NCBI GenBank assembly: GCA_013397115.1
Contig: VWZW01004119.1
Coordinates: 2,790,342-2,854,341 of the forward strand
DNA from: Edolisoma coerulescens
Lineage: Eukaryota > Chordata > Aves > Passeriformes > Campephagidae
Length of the DNA: 64,000 nucleotides
Direction of reading: 5' to 3'
Part shown: positions 11,871-25,700 of the stretch, piece after piece
How the letters are laid out: every line of letters starts with the position of its first letter
Numbering within the stretch: position 1 is the first letter of the stretch
The notes under the pieces: generated by a model
The model's input: the letters and a program-made list of their open reading frames with translations, nothing else
What the model was told of the DNA's origin: nothing
Databases searched by the model: none
Position numbers and translations under genes: made by a program

Positions 11871-14800
11871 ATTTTTACTATTTACGTGCACTAGAACAGT
11901 TCTTTGGAAAGACACTGAAAAAGAGGAAATAAGGATTGCCTTCTAATTAAAAAAAAAATTCTCTCAGCCAGAACTCTTTTATCCAGGTCTCATTCTTCAG
12001 GAGTGGATTGTGTGAAGTTCACGATATATGTGCATAAATATGTTAGCCACAAATCAATGGGAAAACCAGAGAAACTTTAACTTCAAAGTGGTAATTCCTA
12101 AGCACATTTACAAAGGACACACAGCAGAGTTCTACACTGCAATTAAGAACTGCATCTACAAAAGCAATTTTTGTCATTGAAAGAAGAGAACAATTCTGTT
12201 TCCATAAAGAATCATCTGCATTGGGCTCCTTCTAGCTGTGTATGAGATAATAAGGTTATTTTATTCCATTACTGGTTCTCCTCTGTTCTTCCTGTGCCAA
12301 GCCCCTGTGCATGCTGCTGTGAACAAAAATTTGTGTTACAGCACTGTAGAAGTGCTTGCCATCGTGGGTCTGGGTGTTTAGGTGTATTTGGGGAACAGGC
12401 ACCTCTGCCAGAAACAACTGAGTAAAAAAAGTATGTATCAGCATAAATGGTGCCTATTTTCCTGAATATTCATATTCTCATGGGAAGTATTTCCACACAC
12501 TTCCTTTAAAGGAATGAAGTGTTTGGAAAGCCTAAAGGGACAAAAAATCATTTCCTCTGACTAAGCACCCCTAAAATGTTAAACATAATTTTCAGAATAC
12601 ACAAAAATATCTGTTACTTCATTTGACTTGCTCCAAAAAAAATTGGTTTTCTGCCAACCTCTTCTTCCCTTAGCTTCTCTCAAAAAGCTATTTCCATTCT
12701 GAGACCTGTTGCCAAAAAAATTAAGGAATCTCCTCAATGGAATAAAATCAACTTTATAACAGATGAAACTGGACTATCACAAAAGAAAGAAAATTATTTC
12801 ACTTTCATGATCTTCAGTGTTTGATGTCTATTGATACTGAGGTAAATCCAGAAAAATTCTTATTTCTGTCTCTCCAGGAACGTGTGCAAGACAGTAACTT
12901 ACCAGTGTTTTCAGCTGCAAGGTATCTTCAATAGCAGTTTGACCTCCAGGTGGCTTTTCCCAAGATATCTAAGGACTGGGAAATAAAAACTCTATGGATA
13001 CCAGGCTACCAGAACCAGTGAGACTGTTCCAATACACACAAGCTGAGGCTCTGCCCTGTGAGAGGCAGTGGTGTCCATCAGTACCAGAGCACTGTCAGCA
13101 GGGTTTTACACTGGCACCAGTATAAAGCACCTCTGCTTCCTTTCCTCCACTCTGAATTCATGGAACTCTTTTTCTTAACTGCCTTTCATTAAAGTTCTCT
13201 CTGGAAAAATACCAGTAATTTAAAGGTTAATAGAATGCTGATGTCACTGTAATTAGAGCAGAGGAAAAACATTTTTGTAATTACTGCTAATGCTTTCCTG
13301 CTGTTCAGCCAATAAGATTATGGCCCCCAATCTGAGATGGAAGGTGGGTGTAGGGATCTGTGTGAGCAAGAACTTGTGACAGGGAGATCAGACTAGTGCA
13401 GAAATGATGCCTGAGTCACTGGGAGCATGTTGGAAATTGGTCTTTAAGCAACCCACCTGGAAAAAATAGAAGTCAAAATGTCAAGGATGAGGATGTCATA
13501 AAAATGCAGTTTATGGCACTGGCTAGCTAAAAAAATTCAGGACATGCACTTAATCAAAATTCATGTTTTGATTTCGCTACAAGGCATTACAAGTAATCCC
13601 ATTAGTGTTGGAGTTTTACATTTTCAAAAATAGCTGTGATGCTGCAGAGCTGACCACGCACAGGAGCCTGTGGGAGTGACCCCTGGCACAGGGCTGGCAG
13701 TGGGTCACACCCGGATCATTATCCCTAAAGTTGGTTTGTTCTGTGCCTGGTCACTTCCCATGGAGTGAGCTGGTGCCTTGAAGTGCACGGGGAGGTCTCT
13801 GCTCTGCCTCCCGAGGTGGGAAGTGGCACTTCAGAGCTCGCTGGAATAGCTGGGAGCAAACAGAGCAGCTCGGCTTGGGAGGTTTTCTGTTCCACTCATG
13901 GGAGACCTCTCAAAATTAAATTTATAGTTATTCAAATTTCTGTGTTGTCAAAAGACCATAAAAAGAGAAAAATTGCTGCATTGTAGCTGTTTCAAGAAAT
14001 GTCAAGGAATTAATTTCCCTGTTTTCCAACAGAAGTTCAAAATTGGTGGGTTTTTGCCAGAAAAAGCATTTGTTTACCTGCACCTAAGACATTAAGAAAA
14101 AAATCTCTGCAAATAAGGCATCGTGTGAGTTTGCTAACCTTAATGGAATTGCATTTGCTCGATTGCTAATGAAATTCTACACTCTGATGGACGCTCTGAT
14201 GAAGACGCACTAACTTCCTTCTCTAACCCTCCTGCCCTGGCACTGGGCTCAGGCTCCATCCAGTAGTAGCTCAGGCATCCTGTGTGCTGTAGTATTTCAC
14301 AGTGCAAAAATGCCCTAAAAAACTCATCAATGAAGAATAAATGTTGCTGTTGCTCTTTCTACTCTCCCATATTTCCCAGATTCCCTTTGGCAGACCTGTC
14401 GTTAGTCACCTCATGGTTTCCACGTGTCACAGTGGATGTGGATTGTAAGAAAAAAGAAGAGTTTACAAAAAAGCAGCTACATGTTTCAGTGCAGAGCTGG
14501 CATCCCCCGGAGGAGCTTGGGATGAGAGAAGCAGCATGTGCAGGTGAAGGTCAGAAACACCGGAGAGGAGTTGGAGAATGTGATAATAGACAGGAGCAGA
14601 TAACAGGAAGAGTTTCATTGCACGGGGAACAAGCAGGGCAGATTAGGAGGGAGATAAACAGGCCTTTGAAACTTCAAATCTTCCCCTTTCCAATTGAACA
14701 TATGAAAGTGAATTATATCTGAATGCTTATGGGGATCTAAAACTGAGAAATAGCCAAGGTTCTTTCCTGACTTCTTTTCAGTGTTCCAGCAGCTCCGTTT

Positions 14801-15494
14801 TCACTTTGAAACACAAGTGGCAAGCAAAATGCTCCGAATGGGAGCTGTGCAGTTCCGAAAGGCATGGCCTCCAGAGATAATCATTACAACAGCAAGTGTT
14901 CCTTTCTTGTACCATCTCTGCTGTGATCAGGACTCTTGTACAGACTCTCAATGTTGTACCAAACTGCCCCTAAGTGATTTTAGTGATTTGGAATTGCAAA
15001 TAAGTTATAGTTTAGCTGTACCAACTCAAATGTAATACTGAAACTGTGTCCTTGAGTACATATTTCTGTACTCCTTTTAAGTGGATTAAACTATCTGATT
15101 TTTATCTGGTACTGTGTATGTGGTCTGCATTAAATTGTGATCGTGGTTGAAAGTCTGAGAGACCTGAGATCTTCATGGTCCTTTTTCATAGAGTCCCAAC
15201 TGGTTAATAAGAATTAACACCCAAAGGCTTAGCATAAATTTGTTATCTCTAATTCTTTTCAAGCTGTTTTGACTGAGCATGACAGCGAGTATGGACCAAA
15301 TAAATCAGACATTTCAAACAAAACCAGAAATTGGAGGAATGGTATATCTTTTATAGATCCAAGAGTTCTTGACAATTCAGATAATAACTACATAGGAGAA
15401 TGGAGGATATCCTTTTTATCTTGGCTCTTCAGAAAACAGGAATCCTCCTCTTCAGTTAACTGTAACTGCTGTGATTCAATGCAAATATTAAATG
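11871..15494. other. Unique DNA, no gene recognised
   Basis: This is AT-rich DNA with a GC-richer patch at about 13.64-13.87 kb. A 146-codon plus-strand open frame (14282-14722) has a cysteine-rich start and basic tail, resembles no known protein and has no clear start context. A minus-strand exon-like interval with good splice signals lies at 12903-12975 and is discussed as a finding. No repeat family is recognised. Confidence 0.6.
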
Positions 15495-15600
15495 AATTGC
15501 TTTAATACAGTGGGAAGATCACTGTTCCAGAGGTAGTTCATCCCCTCACTTTTAGGTTCAATTTCCAGGTTTTTCTGGCTGTCACTTCTGTTTAGACTAC
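15495..15600 (+). repeat. Possible MIR/tRNA-derived SINE head
   Basis: A tRNA-promoter-like arrangement is visible. An A-box-like TAATACAGTGG lies at 15503-15513. A B-box-like GGTTCAATTTCC lies at 15555-15566, 52 bases further on, against about 44-46 in tRNAs and MIR. After the B box the text TTCTGGCTGTCACTTCTG could match the MIR segment CCCGGCTCTGCCACTTACTAG. No cloverleaf folds well, so it is not a functional tRNA. The match is weak and could be coincidence. Confidence 0.35.
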
Positions 15601-16456
15601 ATCAGGCTAAAATGAAACTTAACACAGATATGCAGTGTGGCAAATCTGCTTGACCAGAAATCTCTCTTCACTCTTCTGGCAGGATTAGATCCTAACACTG
15701 TGTTAGTTCAGCCAGGCTTCCCCTCTGATCAACAGGGTAACCAATGGTCCTGACTGTGGTGTTTGTCTCAAGGGCTAAGCTGACCATGGCAGCGGGGACC
15801 TGGAGCTGTCCTGTTGGGCAGTCGGCAGTGCTTGCATTGCTATTCCACTTAGGGAAGCTGTGTCACGCAGAGATGCTCCTGGAGGGGAGCATTTGCAGAG
15901 GACCTGTGGTTTGCTCAGGCTCGTGGAAAGGAGTTGGCTTCTTCAAGCTCCAGTGGAGCAACCCTTGGACATGGAGAGTGCTTATTTAGACTGTAAGGGA
16001 CAGTTTGCCTATAAGGTGGAAGACACATTATGGGTGTCAAAGAGCTCTCAGGCCTTTTTGGATCCTTTTTTACATATATTCCTTCTCCTCTTCGTCTTTC
16101 TGTTGTCCTCTGCTCCTTGCTCCCCTTGCTCCCATGACCTGAAAATGGTGAAGACACAAAAACAGTTCTTTGTCAGAAAAACGTGCACACGTCTTGTCCT
16201 CTTCACCAGATATTTCATTTTAATTTGTTACAGTATGGAAAACAGTGGTGTACAGAAACCATATTGACTGACATAAGCTTCTCAAAGGAAAATCTGATAT
16301 GGATTTCATGCACTTATTGATGGAAAACAGCATTTCATTTTCTCAGACAGCTAATGACATGGACCTCTCAAGGACATTTAAAACACTGAGATAGTTTTGT
16401 AAAAAAAAAAGTTGTGTGAGTTAATTCACCAAATACCTTTAAAACCAATAGGGGCT

Positions 16457-16511
16457 CATTATGGGTTTTCGTGGTTTTGGCTGGGATAGAGTTCATTTTT
16501 TTCATTGCTCA
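16457..16511 (+). mobile_element. Avian ERVL-type LTR, 5' scrap
   Basis: About 50 bases contain GTGGTTTTGGCTGGGATAGA followed by GTTCATTTTTTTCATTG. These resemble the start of a common bird LTR (TTTGGCTGGGATAGAGTTAATTTTCTTCATAG). Beyond about 16511 the resemblance stops, so only the outer end of the LTR survives, either through truncation or deep divergence. No partner LTR or internal retroviral sequence is seen nearby. Confidence 0.55.
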
Positions 16512-18771
16512 CGCTCTGAATCTGTGAATGACATTTTTACTTCATTTTTAAATGCCCATACTGTACTGCACGATTATTTCAGCAACTTCATGTGCAGTTT
16601 TTTTATCAAGGGGCAATTTGCCCACAGCAGCTTAGGCACTTTCAAGGTGAGTAAGAATAGTAACAAGGTAACAGTTTTGCTATTGCAAGTAAAGGTGAAA
16701 ATTATTTCTTTTAAATTTGCAAATACTTTCAGTGGATACTGGACATAAACTTACAGCTGTATAATCACTCCAAGAGTCTACACTAACTTTCAAAGGTCAA
16801 AGCACTAGCATAAAGAAGGAAAATGAGATGTAATGTACCAGTTTCTGTAATTCCTACTTTCATAAGGCTGCTAGCAACAGCTATTGTAATAATATAGTAA
16901 TGAGGAGAATTGTCAACATAGGCAAAAAGAGTCTGTACCTTTTATTGTAATATGAAATTTATCTTCATAGGTATCTTTACATGCACACATCCTAAATGCA
17001 ATTGTCCATCCAGCTGAAATTGTTTTCTCCTTTACCTTTTCCCTTATGTCTAAGCACCTAAGAAAAAATGTGTTTTTATTTGTTTCTGTCTTAGCACAAT
17101 AGTTACATTACAGAAGCTCACAAAGCTCTTAGTAATCCATTAAAAAGAACACAAAAACCACAACAAACCAGGAATACAAAACAAAGAAGAGAAAAAATTA
17201 GCAAAAAATGTGGGATAAAAACCTGTTAATAACATTTCTGCTATTAAATGATGTCTTCTGTGCCTTTAAACTTGCACTGTGTCCCTTGCCAAATGGCTGC
17301 TCTTTTTTCATGTGCTGGCTTTTGCCTCTCTAGATAAAAAAAATACTGCTGTGGTAGTATTAATAGTGCAGGCAAATGGTTTAATCACAGGAAGGGACAA
17401 GAAGTTTTCTTGTAATTGGATAAGAGTATCTTCCCCTGGTTGAAAGTTTAGCTTGTGGCCATTTATAACCTTTCTATTTCCAGCTGAAATCTGAATCCTT
17501 GTTCTTTACGTGGAGGATGCTGCTTTCTGGGAATATTCCCCTACAACTGAGAGGAGGGGTTGAGTGTTGAGCGTGTAATTATGGGTCAACATTAGGCCTC
17601 TAAATTTCTCGGGGAAACATTCACTTCTGTCAAATTCTTTGCTGCAAATACTGAGTATTGAGCTCTACAGATCCCCTGACATGACTTAGCTGGCTAACAG
17701 GAACCCACAGACCACACTTCAGGAACCACTGCCCCAAACCAAAGAACGACATGGAAGGCAAACAGCAGTAGGGATTTCTGTCACAGCTGTGTTATATTGT
17801 TCAGCATTGTAGTATCATGCTGTTTCTTGATCCCTGTTTGAGAGAATTTTCTTATCTATAAAATAGTAGTAGAAATGTCAAGTACAACCACTGTGCTTGG
17901 AAGAACTGTTTTACTCCACGCCGTGAGTGTTACACTGAGAAAAAAAAAGGCGAAGAGCCATTTAATATTTCTGTAGGCACCAGTGGATATTTGTGTCCAC
18001 ACTTTTCACTGCAGAAAAATGGGCTCTTTCCTAGTGTACATGGGCTTGTATCTGACTATTACAAAATATTTTTTGAATTTATGTTCCTAGTGTGCTCATT
18101 TATCATATAACAAAGGTTCAGTCTATGTCACAAAATTGCAGCCTCTTTGTCTCCTCAGTTTCGTGCAGCTAAGAAAGGGCAATTAGGCTGAGAAAATAAA
18201 TGTGTGTTTCACATGAAACTGCAGCAGCTTCAAGTGCCCTCTGTTCACAGCCTCTTAACTAATAAGTTTTAATTTAGAGAGGTTGTATTAGGTGCACAGC
18301 AAGAGCCTTTATCATACTGAAGTGTCCTTGTTTGTACAGGTAGGTAGGTGTTGTGTAAATATTCTTCAGTTTTAAGATGGGGACAGAAGTATCAACCTGT
18401 GATCAGATCCTGCTAAATGGCTTCATGTTGTTATTTAAGGCACTAGGAATGTAGCTAGGTACAGATTTTGATGTTTGCAGTGCACTGTCTGTATTTTGCC
18501 TGTGGCGCAGCATGAAGTAAGAGAGCTCATTGCAGGACCTGAGTAGGGTACACATGAAACTTGTCTGGGCCTTAATTTTAGTAGCAGTTCTGTCATTATT
18601 TTTCCTATGCAAAGTTGTACTCTTCAGGCCAAATGAGTTTTAACTTGAATTGAAACTGTTTCTCAGGAACAGAATTGCTTTTACCATCACTTTCATTCTC
18701 TACTTGTGTGTGTTGAGCTGTGGTTTTTTTTTCAATGGCACCTGGCTACCTCTCTTACTAGGCATTTAACC

Positions 18772-18783
18772 TTTTTTTTTTTT
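18772..18783 (+). repeat. Poly(T) tract, 12 bases
   Basis: An uninterrupted run of twelve T. No flanking retroposon sequence is recognised, so it is probably a simple mononucleotide repeat. Confidence 0.9.
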
Positions 18784-20129
18784 GAAAATAGATGTGTGAG
18801 AAGGCTGCCTGTGAGCTACCAGAGCTTGCTTTCAAAACTCAATGGGTTCCCAGTCGTACAAACCCTCTGCAAGATTAATTCAAGTCAATAGAGGATTTAG
18901 AAGTGAAAGGGGAGAAAAATCAGGTCAGCAAGAAATATGAATAGACTGATTAAATCACTGGGAAATGCTGTGGTAAAAGACAGAGGATTCCAATTCCATT
19001 TATTATAAACTGGGAGGCAGAGATGCTTAATAGCAAGGAAAGAGAGTATTGCTTGAGAATTGGATTGAATTGGCAGAGTACACCCAAACATTCTCCTTCC
19101 AACAGAATGATTGAATATGTGATGTAACTTGGTACAAGTGCTTGGTCTCTCTGCTTTTTAATAGGAGGACTGTGAATGTAACTCCTGAGGAAAAGATCCG
19201 TGGTGTTTCCTTCCACCAAAGGAATGAAATATCTAAGAATGCATTTGATACTGTGTGGTTTTGTGGTTTTAAAATAGTGGTGACAAAATCTGGGTGGACC
19301 TGGTTCATCACGTCCTATTCTGAAAGGTCAAGATGAAGTCCTGATCCAATGATCAGTTCCAGAGTCCTTATTACTGGTTAGACACAGCTACCAACACATT
19401 CCAGAGTATGGCTTGCTGTCCTTTAAGTCCTGGATTTTACTGTAGTAAAAACATTCCCCATTGCACTGAAAATTGATACAGGCAGGAAGGAGTGTGTCTT
19501 GGATACTCTAGGAAGAGTTAAATTTGGAACAAAAATCCTGGCTTCCCTTAAAACCTGTTTATAAGAGAAATATCCAGTGTTGTTAAAATGTGCTGTCATG
19601 TGGGTTTTGGATCATGAGAGGCAGATGTTCCCTGGGGTTTTGTTATCTCTAAATGAGATAAATAATTTAGACCTGTGATTGACTTGTTACAGACATGCAA
19701 AAAATCACAAACACAACAGAACCCCAAACTTCATTGGGGAATCCAGTGACTTTTTCTGTATAAATATTCAGTGGTAGGAGATGAGACAGAATTTCTCACT
19801 CTGGCATTATGCATGCACCCAGCATGATGGCATTTTAATTCTCTCCTTAGATGGTACAGTGCTGTCACCCCGTAGAAACTAGAAATTAAAAAGTCTGTGC
19901 CAGCCTGCACATTCCCCATGCTACATGGAAGAAAAGCTATCTGAAGTAACTGAGGGCTCAGAGGTGGCAGAGAATGTCTGGATTAAAGTTTGATGACAAA
20001 GGTACACATACCCTGAAGATCTGACTGTTATCATTGCCATCTGACACTTCAGAGTGCTGCTCAGCAGAGTGTGAATTGATGACATGCTGTTTGTTTCTCC
20101 TTATGCTAACTCCCTGTGTGGGCATGGCT

Positions 20130-20174
20130 TGTGTGTATATACATATATATATATATAAAAATATACATATATAA
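20130..20174. repeat. AT/TATACA microsatellite
   Basis: About 45 bases are built almost only from TG, TA and TATACA steps: a short TGTGTG lead, a run of (AT)n, an AAAA interruption and a second TATACATATATA block. It is likely to be length-polymorphic. Confidence 0.9.
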
Positions 20175-22726
20175 AGATGTAAAGGTGGGCTCAGGTATCA
20201 TCATTACCTGGAAGTGAATGTAGAGCCATCAGAGATTCAGAAATTCGTAGCCCAGGTTTGTGTACAACTTCTTTATGTGGAGAGACCCTCCCAGGCAAGT
20301 TAAAGTCACTGATTATAAGTGCCCATGGAGAGGTCTCATGAAGTTAAATAAACTGCAGTAAACTGTGTCAAGTTTCCCATTTGTCCCTCGGTAGGTGAGC
20401 TCTAAATATCTTCACCATGCTTTGTAACAGCCTTCCCAAATCCTTCATGAGTCCAATTTCCTGATGTCAGAACAGGACTGGGATCTGCAACCACATCAAA
20501 GTTAACTTGTGGGATTTTGCTTTGCTTTTCATAGTTATGGATGCTAAGCTTCAATAATGTGCTTAGTGCTGTAAGAGGCAGCAAAAATGACACTTGCTGG
20601 CCCAAGGAGTGTGCAGTCTAATGACAGACAGACAGTGCAGAGTGTGCTGGGAGACCCGGGGAACACACTTCTGAGAGAAATGGTGCTTTTTGAAATAATG
20701 GTTGGGTGCCTGACAACATTTGCATTAACACTGGTGAGTATTCATGGCTTCAAGAGTGATGAGAGTTTAGGGAAGGGATTTGGCTTCAGCAGATTTTATT
20801 CTGCCACATGCAGAGGGATCAGATCAGTCGACCATTGATGCTATAGTCATATACGTTCCTTCGTTACTTTTTTTCCCCATGTGGTGCTTGATCCTGCTTT
20901 TTGATCTGTGCCCCTCACATTCTGCACTCTGACTAACAGGCTGCTCACAAATGCAGAGGAGTTTACATCCTGCCAAATGTGTAATTACTGCAGTACTCCA
21001 GGCACCTCACTGCATACTAAGGAAGTTTTGCTGGCCTTACATTGATGTCAGATATTGCTGTACCAAAAAATCATCTCCAAGAAAATAAGCTTCTTTAGTC
21101 TATGGTTTTTAGTAAGTCCTTCAAAGTAAAATTGATATATTTGGGCCCTTACTTCCTTTTCCTTAGTTGTGTGGATGTGTGTAGGATTAAAACTTCTTTC
21201 TCTGTTAGTGATCTCTCTTCTACTTAAATAAGTGTATTTATTGAAGGGACAATTCCATTAGCAGCAAAAAGTGTCTGAAGACAAAAAGTGAGAAATTTTC
21301 AAGCATACTAACAATGCAAATTGCTAAGCTGTTTTGGGGCCGATTTTAGGACAGAATACACATGAGGAAATAATTTGTCATATGCTTAACTTGTATTTGG
21401 AATAGATTAATGAGCATGGTATCTAAAATCTGGGTCATGCAGTGAAAGTGAAAAAAACTGACACCCAGCCCAAGTGAAGTCAATGAAATCTGAAGTTAGG
21501 AACTGGAATAGGCCTTAAGAGAAAACAAGAGGATCTTTAGGGTAAAGCTGACGAATATGACACACTTCCCTTTGCTCTAATTCTTTTGCCCTCCTTGAGC
21601 TTTTGTTCCAGGTACAGATCTTGGGCTTGCCTATATTTTAGCCTTCAGACTCTAGAAGCAGCTGAAAGCTCATTGTTTCCCATTGCAGATGTGTGAGAAA
21701 TCAGTTCTCAGCACACAGTAACTGTTTGTTAATTGTGATTACTCTAAAGCAAATGGATCTCCCCCTCAGAGTAGTGATGGAGTCTTCTACTAAGCCTGAC
21801 AGGACTCATCCAGTGCAGGCTCTAACAAAGCAATGTATTGTTGTGTAAGGGGCAAATTAGTAGATCTATAGCTTTACTCAGATGGCAGTAATTACAGTAG
21901 TCATGATTTGTCACGATTAGTTTGTGAATATTAATTATCAGCTTCTCAATCTATTTCCTCTGAAATAGGCACTAACCACTGATGATGATGAATTTCTCAT
22001 GGACTGGTTTGGGTTACCACTTTTTCTTATGTTACTGCCATTGCCTCGGGCCTCATCTGCACTGGGTGGCTTCAACAGAAACGCTCTTGCTCTTTCACAA
22101 GAGCTGCTGTAACTCATCTGTTCCTGGTTGACAGTCCTCACAGAGACTGGTTTTACCTGCAGATGTTGTGCAGTGTGTAAATGAGTATTTTGTTGTCTCC
22201 TCTACAATGGTTGAGTGGGAGTTCATTTACAGTGCACCGCGGGATGCCTCCCTGGGATTGTGAAATCCTTAGCATCAGTGCACTTGGTCCTCTGCACCCC
22301 ATCAAACTTTATTTCACAAACTTGATGATTGCTTTAAACTTCTGTATTGGCTTCTCTTTAAAAGAAAAAAGCAGTGTCTGTACAGTTGTCTTTTTGTTTT
22401 GTACTCCAAGCTACACTTTCTTGTAATTTTTGACTTGCTTTTTATCAGAAATGGCAATTCCTGGGAGGCTGTGTTTCTGCTTAGCTCTAGAAGCAGCGAA
22501 TTGAATTTAATTAGAGGTGAGTGTGATCTGGTGATGTGACAGGCAGGCTTTGCCCAGCACCACCGACAGCACAACTTCCCCAGCTCTGAAACAGGAGGGG
22601 CAGCAGGACAGGGCGCCCTTTTCCCCCAACATCCACACGCCTCAGCTTGTTGCATTTCACCTCGTTGTACCTGTGAATGTCTCAGCAGAGCTTGCAGGTG
22701 GGGACTTGTTGAAGCTCTCCCTGAGC

Positions 22727-22750
22727 TCAGGTACAGATCAGGTACAGATC
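22727..22750 (+). repeat. 11-bp tandem duplication
   Basis: The unit TCAGGTACAGA occurs twice head to tail, followed by TC. Both copies are identical, which suggests a recent replication-slippage duplication. It lies in a GC-richer patch. Confidence 0.9.
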
Positions 22751-25700
22751 CGGCAGGACCAGCTGCTCCACAGATTTTCCACAGCCCCGGACATCCAGCA
22801 CCAGCAGCCCCTTTGTCAGCAGAGGCCAGAGAGAAAATACCACTACAATGTGGGAACAGAGCTGGTGGCTCAGCTGTACAGAAGTGAATCCCCAAGTTCA
22901 GCCCCTGGCAGGGGCTGTGAGGGCTGAGAAGGTGGCATCCTCAGCTGGAGCAAACGTGCCTCGTTCCACTGCAGCCCAGCTGCTCTCCAGAGTGAGCCAC
23001 ATCCAGCTTCCCGTGACTGGATTGCTGATTCACTATGAGATTTCTGTGGGTTATATGGAAAGAGGAAGTCCGAGGCTGTCAGGAGAAAAGGAGGAATCTT
23101 CATTGTTGGAAGGTGGCAGGGAGGACCGATTTTGAGATATGGTAATGGAAAATAGAAGGAAAAAACATTGTTGTGACACATTGTGGATCTTCACTGCTCT
23201 CCACTTGTGAGCCTTCATTTGAGAAGAAATTGAGAGATGGGATTTGCAAAGTGGCTTATATATAGGTTGTGGTTTTACTAAATATATACTATTGTTGACC
23301 AAGCTTTCTTATTTCATCTGAAAAAATAAACAAATTTCAATCTCTAACAAGCCAAATTCAACATGAGATCAGATCACTGCAGCTGCTACAGCTTTGCCAC
23401 ATATATCCACAGAGTCAAGAGCTAATGCTTTAAAAAAATGCATATTTTGTGGTTTTCTTTCATCTTGAAAATCAACAGGATAATAAAGATAGCAACCATT
23501 TTTCTGAAGTAATTGTTAAATGTCACAGAGGCAGTTAAGCATTCCATAATCAGCTAGAAAAACAAATATATCTTTATGCATTGACTCTTTAAAGTGTTTT
23601 ATTACAGTTTGACAATCATTTTGGGATACTGAGTAAAGGTGTTTACACCCTCAGCCTTCATGGCCACACCAAAGCAGGAACCAGCAGGAGGTTCAAGATC
23701 TTACAGTGTTGCAAGTGAAGGCAAGTAGTTTACAGCTGAGTTGTTTGTTGCTGTGAGCATTTTCTTTTCCTTAATTCAGATACCATAAAATGGTGCAGCA
23801 GATAAAAGATTTGATGTGTACAAAAGATTAAGTTGGAGACTGCAGCGTGGGTCAGTCTGAAATATATGTACAAAAAAAGGCATGGTTGGATGTGGCAGTG
23901 ATCATTTTTTCTTCTCTGATTCAGGTGATCCTTACAAACTCGCCTGGACATTTTGTGGGAGAGAAAAGAGCTCTGTTGATGTGAAACCTCTACAACCATG
24001 TCTCAGAGCTTCCCAGATCACCTAGACTTGTAGTGGATAATGGGTTGTTATCTTCTCCTCTCCCTTGTCTTTGACCTGCAGCCTCTGCCTGTCCCTAGCG
24101 AAAACACCAACCTCACAGTCTCAGTTTGCTCTTTACTCCACCCCAGAGTGGAGCAAAGTGGTCAGTGCAGGTTTTTATCTGGATGTGCTTTGTTTTAACC
24201 TGTTGGCATTAGGGGAGATTCAAATAACCCAGTAAAGCTTCCAGCAGACCACCCCTCATAGCTTAAGGAATCCCATTTAAATGATTCATAAGCTATCCCC
24301 ATCCTGTATGGTTTCCAGCAACAAGTAGGCAGAACTGTTAGTGTGGCTGCTATTCCATTACATATCCTGCTGGGCAGCTGGTCCCTGAAATTTTTGGAGG
24401 CTGTGCAGATGGAACCAGAGAAGTTGGAACAGCTTCTGTGCCCAGAGGAGCAGCCAAACTTTTGATGTCCAAAACCTCTCTGTCCCCACCATTTAATTTC
24501 TACAGTAGTTTCCAGAATCCCAAATTGAACACTCAGGCTCTCTGCTTCGTAACTGTCTCCACTGAAAATCCAGTTGATGCTGGGAAGTGCATGTGTGCGT
24601 GTGCAATGTGCTGTGTACCTGAAAGAAATGTGTCTGTAAGAGAGATTAAGTTTTGCCTTTTGAAAAGCCATTATCAGGAGAAATGAAGGGTGCTGATTTT
24701 ACAGCGTTAAGAGATCCTGCTGAATGGAGGGAAAGCAGCATGGCATGAACCTGTGAAAAGCTGGAAAGTTTACAAAGGACTGATCCCACAGCTCCTAGCG
24801 ACAGCAGCTGTGCTGTGACACACAGACTGATGTACCAGTTGTCTGATCCATAGGTTTCACTTCTAGGACTATTATTTCTTGGCAGCCAACCTAACGTAAT
24901 TACGTATGTTTTCCTGCAACAGGCAAACACTTTATGTGGCTGAGGAAACAGCTGCACTAGGCTGAAGAGCTCATTTGCATAAATGTGAAAGTATGGTCCC
25001 AGAATTGCAAAATTACATATTGTGTAGGGTTACGTGTTAATGTCAAGGAGTATAAATACCAATAGGGATTATAAATACCTATAATGCCCTTTTATTTGAA
25101 AGGAATTAATATTGAACATTTTGAACATTGAAAGACAGTTTGTCATCTGACTATTTAAAAGTGTGACTATTTAGTCTAAAAATATCTTTGAGTGTGACTC
25201 TGAACTGGAAATCTTTGCATCTTTCCTTATTTTCTGGTTTGAGCTACTCTTCAGAGATGGAGAGGCAGAGAGACACCTTCAAAAAGGATTGCCAAGCCAG
25301 GTAAAATTTGCCTCATTTTCTTTGAACTTAAACTAGGCTTCTTGTTTGTAAATTCATAGAGGAGTTTCTGAAGGAACCTGGTAAAACTTCTTGTGTGTGA
25401 ATTACATAATACAGGGACTAAACTCCAGGCTGCAAGTAACATGACCAGAAGTACTCACTGAGTCTTAACACAAAGTGTTTCCAGAAGAGACCTAATGATA
25501 GCACAAGTATTTGTGCAGAAGTGTGTCTAAAAGAACAGATTTGGTGGAGAAAAAAGGTTTGTTTCAGTCCCTCACCTGCTTCACTTCGTGACCACACAAA
25601 GTGCTCATGCCATAGAAGAAAGATGTACAAACCAGAAAAGGAAAGCTAAAAGTGTGGAGGGTATGGACACAGCACCAGTCTATACTGCCCTAAATGATAT

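Noticed and set aside
13512..13524. TATGGCACTGG, matching the start of miR-183
   Set aside because: The following bases do not continue the mature sequence and there is no precursor hairpin.
15495..15600. Functional tRNA gene
   Set aside because: A- and B-box-like words are present but no acceptor stem or cloverleaf forms; at most it is a SINE fossil.
22314..22895. 193-codon minus-strand open frame
   Set aside because: It owes its length to a GC-rich patch, has alanine/glycine/proline-rich low-information sequence, and no domain or conserved motif.
24195..24671. 158-codon minus-strand open frame
   Set aside because: No family resemblance, no signal peptide or domain, and ordinary base composition; chance is adequate.
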